Shown one piece after another: positions 46,233-60,705 of a stretch of DNA of 64,000 bases. Positions within the stretch are counted from its first letter, which is position 1. The number at the start of each line of letters is the position of its first letter. The stretch spans positions 3,622,295 to 3,686,294 of the forward strand of contig JAEVLN010000002.1 in the NCBI GenBank assembly GCA_018350325.1. Reading direction: 5' to 3'. The translations under genes and the position numbers were made by a program. Origin of the DNA: Globodera rostochiensis (Eukaryota; Nematoda; Chromadorea; Rhabditida; Heteroderidae). The notes beneath the pieces were generated by a model. That model did no database searches. It worked only from the letters and a program-made list of their open reading frames with translations, and had not been told where the DNA came from.

Positions 46233-48070
46233 ACCTCCAACCCTCCAACAGTCAATGCGAATTTCCTCCCCCCGCAATGAATGCCAGCCGGCGACGACCG
46301 AAGAAGTCATAAGATTTCTGGCATTTTTGTTTTGCGCAAAAAGCTCACAAATTTGCCCAAATCCCACACATATCGCACGACCCTCCCAATTTTTGTGTCT
46401 TCAAAAAGAATTCGCTTTATGTAAAAGCTCAAATTTGCTTGCGCCACTATATAATCAGTTGTTTGAATCTCACTTTACAGCCATCCCCCGATTAAAAAAG
46501 CCCCCCCCCCGGCAATATTTTCAAATCTTAATTGGACTAGCCAAATCAATTGGCGTAAACAAAATAAAAATACGGGCCATACAACCATATAAAAAACAAT
46601 CATTCCATTCCATCCATTCAAATGATCTCTCGCGTCAGGAATTGTTGTTTATGTGTGGTGGAAGTGAATGATGGGGGGGGGGTAACGTGGCCGGATATTA
46701 AGGACAAGGATATGACCGGCCCCCGGGGGGAGGGGGGAGGGGCCTAGAAGAATAAAGATATACAATTATATTATGTATTTATACCCGAAAACAGATGCCA
46801 GAGCTAACAGGGCAATTATTTTTCAATGCCAGCCATTCATTCAAAATTCATTTCCATTTTCCCTAAAAAATTATGTGGTCCTCATCCTCAATCACTCACT
46901 TTCGGTCGGATGCTCGAGAATAGTCACTAATTCCAAGAAGCCGAGAGATTTTAAAAAAATGATTTAACTGACTTTTTATGGGATCATTTTGACGTTTGCT
47001 TTCATCTGAATCGAAAATTCAAATGAAAAAAGTCCACCACTTGAAGAACATTCATTGTTGGTCGGTCTCCAAGCTTTTTCCGATTCTTTTCTTTTTTTGA
47101 CGCTTCGATCTTTTGTTGAAATTTGTCAAATGCATTTATTCAAGGCGTCACTTTATCAGTTTGTTCCAATGATTACGTACCCAAAACAATGCCATGGACA
47201 ATTTTTTCAAAATTTTTGTCCGTCGATTTGTGACATAAAACTTTGAAACTTTAGAAAAATATGAAGAATTTATAAAAGCTAACCTAACCAAATTGGGCTG
47301 TTGTTTAGATAACACTGACCTACTACAAAAAAACCAAAAATTCCGGATTTTTTGCCAAAAAGTTCAAATCCACCCAAATGTCCGACATCCGGTTACTTCT
47401 TGGTACGTACTTTTCCATTTTCTCTCCCCCCCCCCGCCCCCCGAAGGGACAAAAATTATGTCAATTTCTTTCATTTTCTTAAAACGCCCCCCCCCCCCCC
47501 CTCCCGCACTGAATTAATTAATTCATTCATTCATTAAATCACAACATAACCCCCCAAAATGCATTCATTTGAATGCATTCATTGCGCGAGATTGTTCCAT
47601 CCATTCTTTCATTGAATGGTCAAACCCTCCAAACATTGTCCAACTTTGTGGGTTAAGCACTTCTTCCCCCCCCCCCCCCCCCCATTCTCCACACCGCCGC
47701 AATACAACAAATTTTGCACCCCATCCATTAAAATTGTCTTTGGGGCGACGATTGAGTTAAATTGGCATAAAAAGGGGATGATGCCGACCATTATGACGGC
47801 ATTTGCCCCGTTTCTTACAAAAGGGCAAAATTGGGTAGTTAATCCACCGAATTCACCCAAATTGGACAAAGGGGCGGGGGGGGGGGGCGGGGGGAGGCGG
47901 GGGGGGGGGGGCTATTTACACGGGGGGGGGGGCGGGGTGTCCAGCAGCTCCAGCATTATTCCCTGTGGTCCGTCGCGCCATTCACCAACTGTCCAACATT
48001 CACTCCTTACCGTACTTTAATATTTATTCTCAGATTTTTACACATTTTAATTTAGTATTTTTCCCTACAG

Positions 48071-48528
48071 GAAATTCACTTTACAGTACTGTCCAAACAT
48101 CAATTTTCTTTTACTTGGCATTTTACGTGGCCAATCGGTGGGATTGTAACAATAAGACAACAAATCTAATCAAACTGAGACCAGCACTGAACGAATTGCG
48201 TGTGACTTCTGCAAAATGCATGGAACACTTTGTGAAAATGGTCAGTTTCTATAATATAAATCAAATTGTGCATGCCTTGAAGGCTCGACACGATCAATTC
48301 CGAAAGGGATCTTTCAGTCCCCGAATCCTTTCACCCCAAAGGGTCTTCCAAAAACTTTCATCCTCAGACCTTTCCCAACAACCGGCCTTTTGTGTCGGTA
48401 TTCTCGAGAAGGGTCAACAACAGTCGGATCCGGTCTTTCGGTTGCCTGTCCGGCGGGGGGCTGTGGCCCCAAAACGGAAAAACGGGTTGGACAAGGACGC
48501 CGCCCCGGGGGGAAAAGAGAGAGAATAA
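48071..48528 (+). CDS. Possible terminal exon, hypothetical
   Basis: An open frame of 152 codons follows a good acceptor (TTTTTCCCTACAG|GAA) and ends at TAA 48526-48528. Unlike its surroundings it is free of homopolymers. The product (RWDCNNKTTNLIKLRPALNE, later PRILSPQRVFQKLSSSDLSQ) matches no family I know, and no upstream exon was found. Confidence 0.2.
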
Positions 48529-49564
48529 AGGAAATAGTCGCGAATCCGGCCTTCTTGCATAAGCGATAAAAGAAAGTTGATGGAAAAGTTGGAAATTTAA
48601 TTCAGAAAATGAATTTTGACCCCCCAAAAGTTTTTTTGTTCAATTTAAAGGGACTTCGCGGCGCTTTTTTTGCGCGACCGCCCCATTTTTGGTGTACGCG
48701 CCGCACCCCTCGTGTTCTGTACGGTTCCGAATTTATTCGATTTTATTGAACGGTCCGTCCTTTTAAGACTTTGAGGAGTTCTGAGACTCTCAGACATTCT
48801 GGATCTTTTTGAAAGTTTATCAATTAACTCGTTTAACCGTTTAATTACCCCCCCCCCCCCCCCCCCCAATGTTTATAAATAATACAATCAAATCATTTCC
48901 TTCCAATGCAAAGAAATGAATGAATTGCCTGCCTTTTGTTGTGTTCAATTGACGGGAGAGATTGCATAAAATTGGTGCAAGGCCACCGACAGATTCGGTG
49001 GGTGGGAGGGAATATTTGAACGGATTTTGAACAAATTGACTGAATTTCATCGCAAAAATCATTTATTTAATTATTTAATCGTCTCGGCGATTTTTCTTTG
49101 CCCGAGGGCAACGATAGGTTTTAATTTTTACAAATACAATGTCCCAAAATGAATGTTCGTTCAATGCATAAATCGTTTGTTGGCAATTAAGCTCAATTAT
49201 CGTATTAAGCACTTGCAAGCACTGTGCTTCTCCCACAGGCTTAAGAAAACGGTTGCTTTCATCTATTCCATTTCTCTTTCAAGACGTGCCGCCATGCCCT
49301 CAGCAGTCACAATCATCGGCATCATCTCCTTCTTCCATGTCGTCGTGTTCCATAATCGTCCTCCTCTCTTTTCTTCCTCCTCATAATCACCCCCCCCCCT
49401 ATGTCCGTCCCACCATATCCGACATTAATCCGGCACAATTAAGTGAGTGGTCCGTTTAAAGTGTCCTCTTTTCGGCACTTTTGTTTTCTCAGACCATTTT
49501 GGGTGCGATGGCTTTCACAGTCCCCCCAATTCCTTTGCCCCTCACCCTTTGCTTCTTCTCTTCC

Positions 49565-49735
49565 CATTGCCCCTATCTCCCTCCCCTTCCTTCCCTCCCT
49601 CCCTTCCTTCCCTCCCTCCTTCCCTCCCTCCTTCCTTCCCTTCCTCCTCTTCCTTCCATACCCCAATTCCTCCTCTTCCTTCCATCCCTTCCTCCTCTTC
49701 CTTCCATACCCCAATTCCTCCACAATTACCGTCCT
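49565..49735. repeat. Pyrimidine tract with CTTCCTCC-type repeats
   Basis: Nearly pure C/T on the plus strand. It includes a higher-order unit CCTCCTCTTCCTTCCATACC + CCAATT present twice at about 49645-49715. Confidence 0.85.
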
Positions 49736-52700
49736 TGAAGGGTCCCAATTCATTTTGTGGCGGCGGCACAATTGTTCTTCGTTGGAGAGTGAAGAAAGAT
49801 GGCAGGGAAATCACCCGCGGTACGACGACGGACGGACGGACGGACGGTCGTCTCCCGTTATCAGATCTGCGAGACAGGAATATATTTATATATTGGGGAG
49901 ATGGAGGAAGTGTGATGAGAAGGGCGGGATGAAGGGAAGATGAAGAGGAGGAGGGGATGAAGAAATGGGAGAAGAAATTACAGAGCAAGCGAAAGGAAGA
50001 CGAAGGTCCCCCCTCCCGCCCGTCCAAGGTGAATTGGTCGGGGGGGGGACGCGGGTTATGCCGACGAAGACTTTACGAGTTGCGCTGTCGCTGGGGGGGG
50101 GGGGGAGGGGAGAAAGGACGTCGGGGAGGGGCACAAAACGGATCATCTCAACAGCAGCAGAAGGGACGGGCGGAGGGGGGGGGGGAGGCGGGGGGGGGGG
50201 GGACGATTGTCTCCCCCCCCCCCCCCCCCCCCCCCATCGTCCACTTCATTTCTTCCCCCATTCCTTTGGTTTCCGCCACCATATGCGGACGATGTCGATA
50301 GGGGTGAGGACGGAAGAAGACCTCCTCCATCTTCTGGCATTTGCTTCGTCACCGCTCTTCCGGATGAACAAACAAAATCACTCCCTCCCTCTCTCCTCCC
50401 GCATTCGTCTTCCGCCAATCTTCAACTTCCTCTTCACTTTACTTTCTGGAAGAGTCCCTCTTCCGGCGACGAGGAAAATGAGGTCATCCACCTCCATCCC
50501 GCCCGCCAGTTCCATTGCTTCTTCTGTGATGGCCATGTCCCCATTTTGCCCCCCCCCGTCTTCGGGACGTTTATTCCAATTGGCCAATCACTTTGTGTCG
50601 CCCCGTCTCCCATTGCCATATTCTTGAGCGCAACAGAAGCGGAAGAATGTGCCGGGAGGGAAAACCTTTTTGTACTCCTCCCACTCGGCCAATGAATCCA
50701 TCCGTCCCCGTCCATTTGTGGCAATTTGGCCGTTTGTGCCGAGCCGGGAGGACCTTCGGATTAAATAAATGTGCGCCCATGGGAAAACTTTTTATTTATT
50801 CACTTTTCATTGGGGCGATGTGCAAATTGTTGGAAATGAATGGGGGAGAGGCCACCCAACAACAAAACAATGGCAACGGATGTACTTACTTATGCTTATA
50901 AATGGACATGGCTTGGCCGGTCGGTCGGACGAAAATCCTCAAACTTTGAAAAAAAAAACAAATCCAAGGATCACCTTTATGAGCTAACATTGTTTGAATA
51001 ATCAAAATATTTTAAAATCAATAAATATATTTGAAATTTTTCATTATTTTTCGATAACAGTACGTCCATTGGCCAAGCCCGGAGCCTAATCCCCCAATTC
51101 ATTTGTAGCCCATTGTTTGCCGTATCTTAATCGTTTTCAAAAGGTTTCTGGCACTCCCCAAGGCTTCCTTCCTTTCTCACCTGCTGCTTGCCCCCCCCCC
51201 CCCCCGGTTATGCGATAGTTCGATGCGTTGTCCATCCTCTGACATTTGTCCCCTCCGGGGCAATCTTCTCCATTCATTCCCTCCTCCGCCGGAGGGTGAA
51301 AGAATGCGGATGAAATTGAATGGGTGAGGGATTGATGGATTCCCCCGATGACAATGCACCATTTGCGGTGACATCGGCTCCCGAGGGCTCAAATGGCGAC
51401 TAATTTCGCACCGACGACCCTCGCGCAAAGACAAACAATGGACCGGCGGGGTTAGGGCATACCTCACAGCACAAAACCCAACGGAGTAAACACAACAACG
51501 ACCCCTGAGGGGATGGGTAGGGATAATGGCGGATTAGACCCTCCAAAGCTTTCGAAAAACCCGCGGTTACATACTCAAGTCTACAACAGACGAACAACTT
51601 GAAGTTTATTGCCTGCTTATGTCAGGGGTGCCCATTTTTAAGCAATAAATCTTTGGGGCTTCAGTTTTGAAGCTTCAGAGTTTTCTTAACGATCATGACA
51701 AGTCCGTACTTTTGTTTTTCTTGACCTCCACAAATCCCCAAGGGGGTTGTTGTTGGGCCTTCTTTTGTATATGCTAATCCTCCAACCTAACTTCCTCATC
51801 TGTGCCAAATCCCACATCTCTTTATGCTTCTTTCGTAATCCTATCCAATCCCTCTGTCTTAAGGCGATGTTCTAATCAAACGGAGTGCGTTTCACCCCTC
51901 AGGGGCTAATCGTATTGTGGCCAAAACATTCACCCTGGTGCGTATTGTGTTTGTTGTGCTGATATGAGGGGGGCATATCATCCTCAGCTTTCCACCCGCA
52001 ATCATCTAAATGGGCCCATTTTGCATTTTATGTGTTGGACACTCAAAAGGAACAAAAATACAACAAAGTTCACTGGACCCGGACTTCGGGACGGACGGAC
52101 GGACGGCGTCATGAGTATGTCCAAAGTCAAAACACCGGTTGTTGGTTAGTCGCTTTGCGCACATCCATCATCAAAAGTTCAGCTCCACAGCCTCCTCCCT
52201 CAAATTTTCGGGAACTGTCGATGATGTTGGAGTAGAGAGGGGCAAATGGATGGGATGGTCTTACCCCGCGCCGGAGGGGAGGGATAATTGCCATGGGCTG
52301 TTGGTAACTGAGGGGGTCAGTGCCATTGCCTTTTCCGCTTTATTAAATTTTCTTCCTGGCCCATCCATCCGTCCCATTCATCCTCATCCGGCACGGCACT
52401 CAATGCCAATGCCAACTTCGTCAACTTCACCAATTTATTCCATTCATTGTCTTTGTGTGTTGTGCTTCTTCTAAAAGTGCCCTTCGAAGCATTTCATGCT
52501 GTTCTTTTAGTGTTCGATCGCGCTGGGATGGAAAATTGTTGGAATTCTCATCGAGCAAACATTTAATGAAATTAAATGTTTCCAAATTATTAAAATTTGT
52601 CGAATTTCCTTTTTTTTAAATCTCAACTCTAACCCAGTCCGTGTTTAATATTTAATATTAATTCCAGCTTCCCCTCTTCCGACATTCATCCGCCAACCCT

Positions 52701-53932
52701 TTCCCCCCCCTCATCATCGTCCTCTTCGTCTTCGGATGGATGAATGTCTTCTCCAATTTCAATTATCCGTCCCAAACCAAATCCCCCCCCCCCCCCCCCT
52801 CTCAAGAGACCCTCTCACCCCCCCCCCCCCCCCGAGTTCTTCCTCCACCCTTCTTCCTTCGTCTTTTGCCGCCAAAAGCTTTGTCCTCTTCCGCCGCCGA
52901 GGAGTGCCATCTGACTTTGCTTCTGCTTCCTTCAGCAGCAGAAAGTGGGGGGGGGGGGCTTCTGCTGTTGGCCACCGTTGGCAGTCGGCGGATGAATTGA
53001 AATCGGATGATGAGGGGAGAGTATTTTCAATTGTCCCTTATGTGTTTATCCCGCCCACCCCAAACCATCGAATCATTTTCGAGTAAAACTATTAACAAAG
53101 CAAAAAAGGCTTAAATTCTGTCAAAAAATGTGTTAGTTAACTGACTATTTCGCCTTAAGCTTTGCTTTGTTTACACCGTTTTATAGAATCACAAAAATAA
53201 TAACTCACAAAAGTGCCATTCTCTCGAGAATGCCCGACCCTCCCTCTTTTTGTTGGGAGGTGAAGCCCCGCATTTGCATGAAAAGCTTTATAAAAACACA
53301 AACAGTCCATTCTATAAAACTCTTTGAAAAGAACTAAGCTGACAATAAAGCTGTCAAAATCATTTTTGAAATTGAAAATCTCAATTTTAATTCTTATCAT
53401 TAATTTCTTGAGATATTTTCATTAAAATATTTATTTATTTTCCATCAATGACTTTTCTCATTATTCCAAAAGTGCCGCCCGCCACTCACTTCCAATGAAT
53501 CCTTTCGGCAAATCAAAAAAAGCGTCCCGACGGTTCTTTGGAGGGCACTCAGTGGGCTGAGCTCATCCAATCCCATTATTACGCGATTTGGCCTCCCAAT
53601 TGGAATAGGGCCTTAAAAATGTACGGTTCAATTATTATTATTTTTGCGCGACCCTTTGGCGCGCCACCGCCCACTGAGAATTGCCGTTGGGGCCACATAA
53701 TCGGCAAACAATTAGTAGGGCCATAGGGCCAATTAATGGGAGGCGGACGGACGAGAATGGCCGAGGGCTTTGGCAATTGGGCGGCGGGGAGTATACCCTC
53801 GGGGGCTGACTAAGTGAGCTCTGTAGGGATGGGGGGGGGGGTACGGTAGAGGAAAGAATAGAGGGAGTCGGTCGTGCCGAATGGTGAGACTATCCATCAT
53901 CATTTCCATTCCTTTCAGTGTTGAGTGTGTAC

Positions 53933-54090
53933 CAGGGATGGGAATCGCTATCGCGCGATATGTATCGCATATTGCTATCGCATTGCAAAATGCTTTTATC
54001 GCCTATCGCATATCGCTATCGCATTAGAAAATTCGATATCGCTTATCACATATCGCCGATCGTTTTTTTTTGGCGCGATTCCAATCCCTG
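53933..54090. mobile_element. 158-bp hAT-like MITE built of TATCGC words
   Basis: Inverted ends CAGGGATGGGAATCGC and GCGATTCCAATCCCTG. The octamer GTGTGTAC occurs immediately before the left end (53925-53932) and again 4 bases after the right end (54095-54102), consistent with an 8-bp target duplication. The interior is repeated CGCATATCGCTATCGCATT. Confidence 0.75.
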
Positions 54091-54300
54091 GTTGGTGTGT
54101 ACATTAAAATCATTTCTACTTCTAAAATTGCTTAAATTTGTTTAGTTTTGGAGTTCGGAAAAGAAAGTGCCGATGCCCTTCATAAGGAGGGAAAGGTGGA
54201 ATTATTCTTCCGACAGATGCCTTTACGCTTCGGCAAAACGTTTTGTCGCCCTTTTCTTCTTTCTGCTGCCTTCTTGGATTAATTTATGCATAGAACAATT

Positions 54301-54478
54301 GGCGTTATGAGCGGGGCCCCGGGGGTTGGGGAGGCGTTATGAGCGAGCCCCCGGGGGTTGGGGGGGGCGTTATGAGCGGGCCCCCGGGGGTTGGGGGGGG
54401 GCGTTATGAGCGGGCCCCCGGGGGTTGGGGGGGGCGTTATGAGCGGGGCCCCGGGGGTTTGGGGGGGCGTTTATGAGT
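54301..54478. repeat. About 34-bp G-rich tandem array x 5
   Basis: Units GCGTTATGAGCGGGCCCCCG + GGGGTTGGGGGGG with length variation in the G runs. Each unit holds a GC palindrome (GGGCCCCCGGGG-type). Confidence 0.9.
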
Positions 54479-57400
54479 AACGGCGGGGGGAGGGGAGAGG
54501 GGGGGGGGGTAAACTGACTGACTTTGGTCGGGTTGGGTTTGGCGGGTGCTATTCCTACGCACTTTGTCGTTGGGCCATTCACCGCCGCCCACCGGTCGCT
54601 GTGTCCTCCAATCGGCGGCTCGTGTCCCCCCCCCCCCAATGGCATTTTCCACACAAAATGGCACCGGAGGAGCAAAATTCATTTCTGCTCCAAATCATCC
54701 ATCACCCGGAATTATGCAATTTCATTCGAATTTAAAGCATTTTAAGACCGAGCGAGATGAGAGAGCGCCTAAAGGGCGTTCAAAATTTTCTGAACTGGCC
54801 AAAAATTGCAATTTCATAGAGGCTGAAGAAATTAGAGCCAATGCTTTTAATACCGGATTGGCTCAGTTTTGACTGCTGTACCTTTTGCAGTAAACATTCC
54901 CTGAACTGCTCCACGTAAAGCAAATGATTTTTGTGATATTCTGCAGCAGCACATTTCGTCCCCCGCCACTGACAATTTTTGTCACCCATTTCCATTGTTA
55001 TTGGTGTGTTCGTTCCTCCGTTCGATGACCGTTTTTTATTTTTTACCCCCCCCCCCCCCCCCTTTTTCACCCATTTCGCCCACTTTTTGTCCACATGAGA
55101 AACCGTTTTTTACAGCGGCCGATCTCTCCGTTTCCCCGATATCAATGAATGAATGGGGGGGGGGGGGATTTCTTTTATTCAGTCTTTGGGGTAATGTAAC
55201 GGAAAGGCATTGCGGGAGGAGGGGGAGGGGGGGGGGGGGATTTAAACAAAAACACGGAAGACAACCAAACCCTCGACCGCCTCTTCCCCTGCAAAACCCT
55301 TGCAAATTCATAGAAAATTCGAAAAAAATATTGTAACAAAGAACGCGGGGTGCCAAACATATTCTCGGCAGAACCTAGCTTTTATCAAAACCTTAAAATC
55401 ACTGATCAGAACTGATCTAAAGGCTTTTGAAGGATTTCGACCTGGACAGATCTCCAATTTCGGCCCAATTTTGGCCAATGACCGAACAAATGCTCTCTTT
55501 TTGGTGGACTTTCGACATTTCCCCTTTTTCCCTCTCCCCACCGACTCATTTGGGACATATAATATCATCAGGCCAAATCGACGATGACACATTGGAATGG
55601 ACAGAAGGGGGGAGGGGGGGGGGGAGGGAGGCCAAAAAGGGAGGGGAAAGGAAAACAAAGGGCGAGGAGAGAAAGGAAGAAGTAAAGGGGGGGGGATTGT
55701 CCTCCCCCACGGCGACATTGTCTTTTCTTCTTTCGTCCATCTCCGCTCTTTTGCCGCCGGGGTGCTCAAATCGTAAAATCTGCTGCAAGGCCTTAAAACG
55801 CTGCAGAATCAGAATTAATGTCACAATGCCAAACAAATATGCCGAAGGCGCTCTTTTTAAAAGCCATGTTTATTTGCGTATTTTGAAGAGCGTAAAACAT
55901 TTTACAAATTTTTCTTTGCCGATTGATCGATCGAAAAGTTGCTTAATTGTTTGTCAATTCGTTTTTAACATTTGCCTACATATTCCCCGCCATTGTGCTT
56001 TTCCGCCCTTTTTCCATTCGTCCCTTTTTTGTCCCAATCCATCATCATCATCCCCTGCAGAAGAAGAAGAAGAAGATGGAGGAGATCACTCCCGCCTTCT
56101 TTCTTCTCACCTTTGCCCTCCCCCCCCCCCTCCGTCCATTGTTTTGTTTCCCCCCCCCCCGCCTTTCAATCCATTTGTTGTCGACCCCCCCCCCCCATTT
56201 TGTTGCTCATCCCTTCGCCCGAAGGGACAAAACTTTGCGCCAATTCTCTTCTCTTTCTTCTTCTGTCCTATCCATTCATTCTTCCAGCAGCCGTACGGAG
56301 GACGGTTGGGTGGAAAGAAAGAAGAATAACGATGGATGAGGAGGATGGACGGATGGGGGGAGGGGGGGATGGGGGGGGGGGTCGTTCAGTTCTTCAGCAG
56401 CAGTTGATCCCCCCCCCCCCCTTCCGTCCCCTGCCGCCCTTTGCCCCCCGGGCCATTTTCTTCGTTCCCTTTCGCGCAAAGATTCTTCCTTCGCCACTTT
56501 CTTTTCCATTTTCTTTGTTTTAATCTCCCAAACGACGGAAACGGCCAAACTTTGGTCGAATGGGCAATTTAAACTTTCCCCTCAATTTTTGGAGTCTTTC
56601 TTTGCAAATAGACGAAAAATAAAATAATTCAACACCAAATATCAAAAATGGATCTCTTTTAAACAATTTTGCTTTTTAAGAAAGCTCTTTGATGACGGTT
56701 TTTGGAGGGCTTTCCGAAAAAGCAAAACTTTCTTTTTCGCCCACCCACCGACGCCACTTTGACTCCGTCCGATTTGATCCCATTAGATTATATGTACATA
56801 CACAACAAACACATTACCTTTCTTCCACAACAACAAATATATCCGGGGGGATGGAAACCGCCAACAAAATGAATTTGGGGGGGGGGGGAGGGAATTTATT
56901 GTGAAATGACCGACGGAAGGGGCGGGCGGAAGTGTTAATCCGCTGAAAAGACGCAAAACCCCCGAAAAATGACCGACCATTCGGCGAAAACAAAACAATG
57001 TCCAATGGAATGTTAAGGTTCAAATTCTCGGGCTTTTTTTTTTGTCGATTCTCGAGACAAATTGTCGTTAATTAGTTTCTTGAGGATGGAGTGTGATCTC
57101 AGGCAATAATTGAACTGAGTTTAATTAAGCCTGAAAGGCAATTCCAAAAATTCGACTTTTAGGCGCAAAATCTGTCCGATGTTTCACTTTTCGCCTCAGC
57201 AGAGCCTTGGGCCTGCTCCGTCCGTCCGTCCAATTCCCCCACATATGCTACTGGTTTTGGGGGGAGGGGGCATTCTTTTTGCGGCACATCCATTGTCCTC
57301 TGGCCCTCTTAATCTGTCCGTCCGCCCGTCCGTTTTTCTTCGACGATGGATCATTTTATGTCCATTTTCTACCCAATCGAATGGACCCAATGCCCCTCCC

Positions 57401-58073
57401 CCCTCCCCCCTCCCAAATTCGCCCTATTCCGTTCCATTCTCTTTTTTTGCTCACTTTTTGTCGCACATTTGACTAAAAAGCACACAAAATCTCTTCTCCC
57501 CTGTAAATTGTCAGGGTTTTCGATTGGTTTGTCCGTGCCGTCAAAGTCAGTGAATGCCGATAATTTCAGCAGAAGGCACGGATATGAAAAACACCGGCAG
57601 TAGCCTAACTATATAAGGCAATAAACGAATGACCCCCTCCGGGGAAATGAAATGACGGAGGGAATTTTTCAAGAATTTTTGCAGTGTTTTGTTTTAGCCG
57701 GGCCGGTTGGAAACCCACAACCTTCGGGACCCCCCCCCCCCCCCCATTTACCCAACAACCATTTTTACAAAATTCATTTACTTATCCCCCACAATTGTTG
57801 AGACCCCCCCCCCCTCTCCCCCCATAAATTCCGTTCCGTCCTCCCCCATAGTTTTTGCCCATCCATCCGCCCTCCCCATTTTGTATTATTCCCCCCCCCC
57901 CCCAACCCCCAACCCCCCAACCCCCCAACCATCGCTTTTCCCATCTCTGCGGACAGAAAAGGGCCCGGGGGGGGGAGATCCGCCGATCCTTCAAATTCAT
58001 TCCATCCACCGGCCACGGGACGGAATAATGGCCGGCCAAATACAATCGAAATTGGAAATACTTTTTTCCATTG

Positions 58074-58265
58074 AGAGGGGGGGGGGAGGGGGGGAGGGGG
58101 GGGGGGAAGGGAGGGGAGGGAGGGAGAGGGGGGAGGGGGGAGGGGGGGGAAGGGAGGGGAGGGAGGGAGGGGAGGGAGAGGGGAGGGGGGGGGGAGGAGG
58201 GGAGGGGGGGGGGAGGGGAGGGGGGGAGGGGGGGGGGGGGTGGGGGAGGGGAGAGGGGGGGAGGG
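58074..58265. repeat. GGGGA/GGGA purine tract
   Basis: About 190 bases of almost only G and A on the plus strand, with G runs up to 12. Quadruplex- and triplex-prone. Confidence 0.9.
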
Positions 58266-59923
58266 AGCAGTCAGTAAAAGCACAACAAATGCTGTTGATG
58301 ATGTATTACAATTTTCCCGCATTTCTGTGATTTTTAAATAATTAAAATATATTCTGTCAGTCAGAAAACCACCAAAAGCAAAATTAAATTAATAAGTCAA
58401 TCACTTTTTTTCAAATTTTATTAAAACATTTTTCTTGAAAAATGGTCTAAATTGCACTTTTATTGTTGTGGCGGCTGACTATTCACAGGATAATCCCTTG
58501 AAAAAATACGTAAATGTACACAAACACCGCATGGCCACCATTCATTTTATTCCCTTTACTTTATCACCCGGGGGGGGGTAAAAGTGATTAGCTTCAGAAG
58601 AAAGCTTTTGCTACTGATAAAATCCGGTAAGGACAAAAAGCAAACAAATTAAAGCAAATGGAGGGGGGGGGGGTGAAGTGAATTTTCGACTTTTAATGTC
58701 AGCACGGCACAAATGACTTTTTGAGCGGCATTTATGGGACATGTAAAAAAAGTGCCGTTTTGTTAGGGGGGGGGGGGTCATTTGTTCATTGTCCAACCTT
58801 TTTTTGAATTATTATTTCTTTTTAATTAAACATCATCAAATTTAATTATTGACTTTTACTTTCACTGTTTCTGATTGAAATGGGCGGGCGGTGAAATATT
58901 TTGTGAAAATGGAACAACAGAAAACGAACGAACGAACAGTGCGGCGCCCGGGGGGGGGCAAAGGGCAAACAAAGAAAGGATAAATTCGAAGCGAAGTGTC
59001 CCCCCCCCCTCCCCCCCCCCAAATCACACAAAAATCGTTCGTCGGTTAGCAGTGCCCCCGCCCATTCATTTTTTGTTTATTTTGTTGGATTTATTTGTTC
59101 TCCCCCCGCTGATCCGTCCGCCAACCGTTCGTTTCATTTTCCCCTTTATTCTTCTGTTCCCGCACTTCCAAAAGTTTCGCTTTGTCCCCCCCCCCCCAAC
59201 AATTGTCCCAACTTTTCAAAAATTTGTGCTAATGAAAAGTGAGCGAAATGCGAAAGTTTGAGCAGCGAATGCATCACAAAATCCACATTTTACAGGCAGT
59301 TTTATTTTGGCAAAATCGGCGTTTTGTCAGAAAATCTTTGGCCATTTGGAAGCAAAAAATGCCTATGCACAATTTTTATTGTCCTCAAGGGCCTCGAATT
59401 AGGCCAATTACAAATACATTTCGGAGAAAATGAAGTTCACAGACATTTATTTCCCACTCCGTTTACTATCTTTATCCCTTTGGGGGTTTTTGCCGCCATT
59501 CATCGTCCAACGTCATAAGCGTATCCCCCCAATATTATTTGGTTGCATAATCAAAATTGGCACACAAATTAAAAGCAAATATGGCAAAATGTTGTCCGGA
59601 AGGGGCCCAGTGTGAGAGGAAATTGCCATTGTCAGCGTCCCTACAATTGTTTCGCCCCGGGCATTTTGATATAGACCCTCGGGGCTTTAATGTCATAGCC
59701 TCGAGGGGACAACAATTATTTGTGCCACAGGGCGGGGGGGGGGTATAATACATTTGTATCCGATTCCCTTCCCCCGCTTTGCCATTGTCCCAACATCCCT
59801 TCGGGGGAAGTCTCCCCCCTCATCGGCCATTGTTTTCAAGCCGTAGGCGTTTCCCTTTTTTGGTGCCAATGCCAAATGTTGGAGAAATGTGAGAAAGGGC
59901 TAAAATGAGACATGACGGACGTA

Positions 59924-59954
59924 TGAATGAATGAATGAATGAATGAATGAATGA
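59924..59954. repeat. GAAT microsatellite
   Basis: Seven uninterrupted GAAT units. Confidence 0.95.
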
Positions 59955-60575
59955 TGTTTAATTGTAAGTATTATTTCAAATGGAATGAAAGGAGCGCCTG
60001 AGGGGAAACATTGCGAATGAATGAGTGTCATTGTCAAATTTTGACAAACAATGACAATTCATCTTTCCTTTTTAGGCACATAACGCAGGATTTTTTCTAT
60101 GGCATTTTCAAATTTTAAAAATGTAAAAATCAAGACCGATTTGTTTTTCGTCAATTATTCTTACCTTTCAGTGCCTGCCTCTCCCCCATGTCCTGAATAA
60201 TTGTCCTTACCCCTCCGTGACTGTAAGGCCACAATCTCCGCGGGGGATACCATACTCCTCCGTTCGCGGCCGCTAATGGCCTCAAATTTGGCGGACAATC
60301 GCTTCTCCGCCAAATGCCCTCCTTCCGGTGACATCCCTTGGCCAACCCAACACACCTTTGGGGCTCATTATCTCTACAAACGGCCAAAACAACCAATTCA
60401 CTCTTCCACCCACCCATTCATCTTTCCTTCCGCCCGGCCCTGGAGGGGATGATGAATCCATTAGCCCCCCCCCACTTTCAACACAACAAACTCTTCTCTT
60501 CCTTCCTGCTGCTGTAGATGATGAGTTCATCTTCATCATCCATCATTCGCAATTTGCGTGTCACCTCCATCCATC

Positions 60576-60705
60576 CCCCCCTCCCCCCCCCCCCCCCTCC
60601 CCCCTCACCCCCCCCCTCCCCCCCCCCTCCCCCCCCCCCTCCCCCCCTCCCCCCCCCTCCCCCCTCCCCCCCCCCCTCCCCCCCTCCCCCCCCCCTCCCC
60701 CCCCC
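60576..60705. repeat. Poly-C tract interrupted by T
   Basis: About 130 bases of C runs separated by single T, the pyrimidine counterpart of 58074-58265. Confidence 0.9.

Noticed and set aside
55427..56329. 300-codon plus-strand ORF
   Set aside because: Runs through poly-G, poly-C and GAAGAA tracts, has no conserved motif, and neighbouring frames are equally open.
57707..58330. 207-codon Gly-rich ORF
   Set aside because: Generated by the GGGGA tract.
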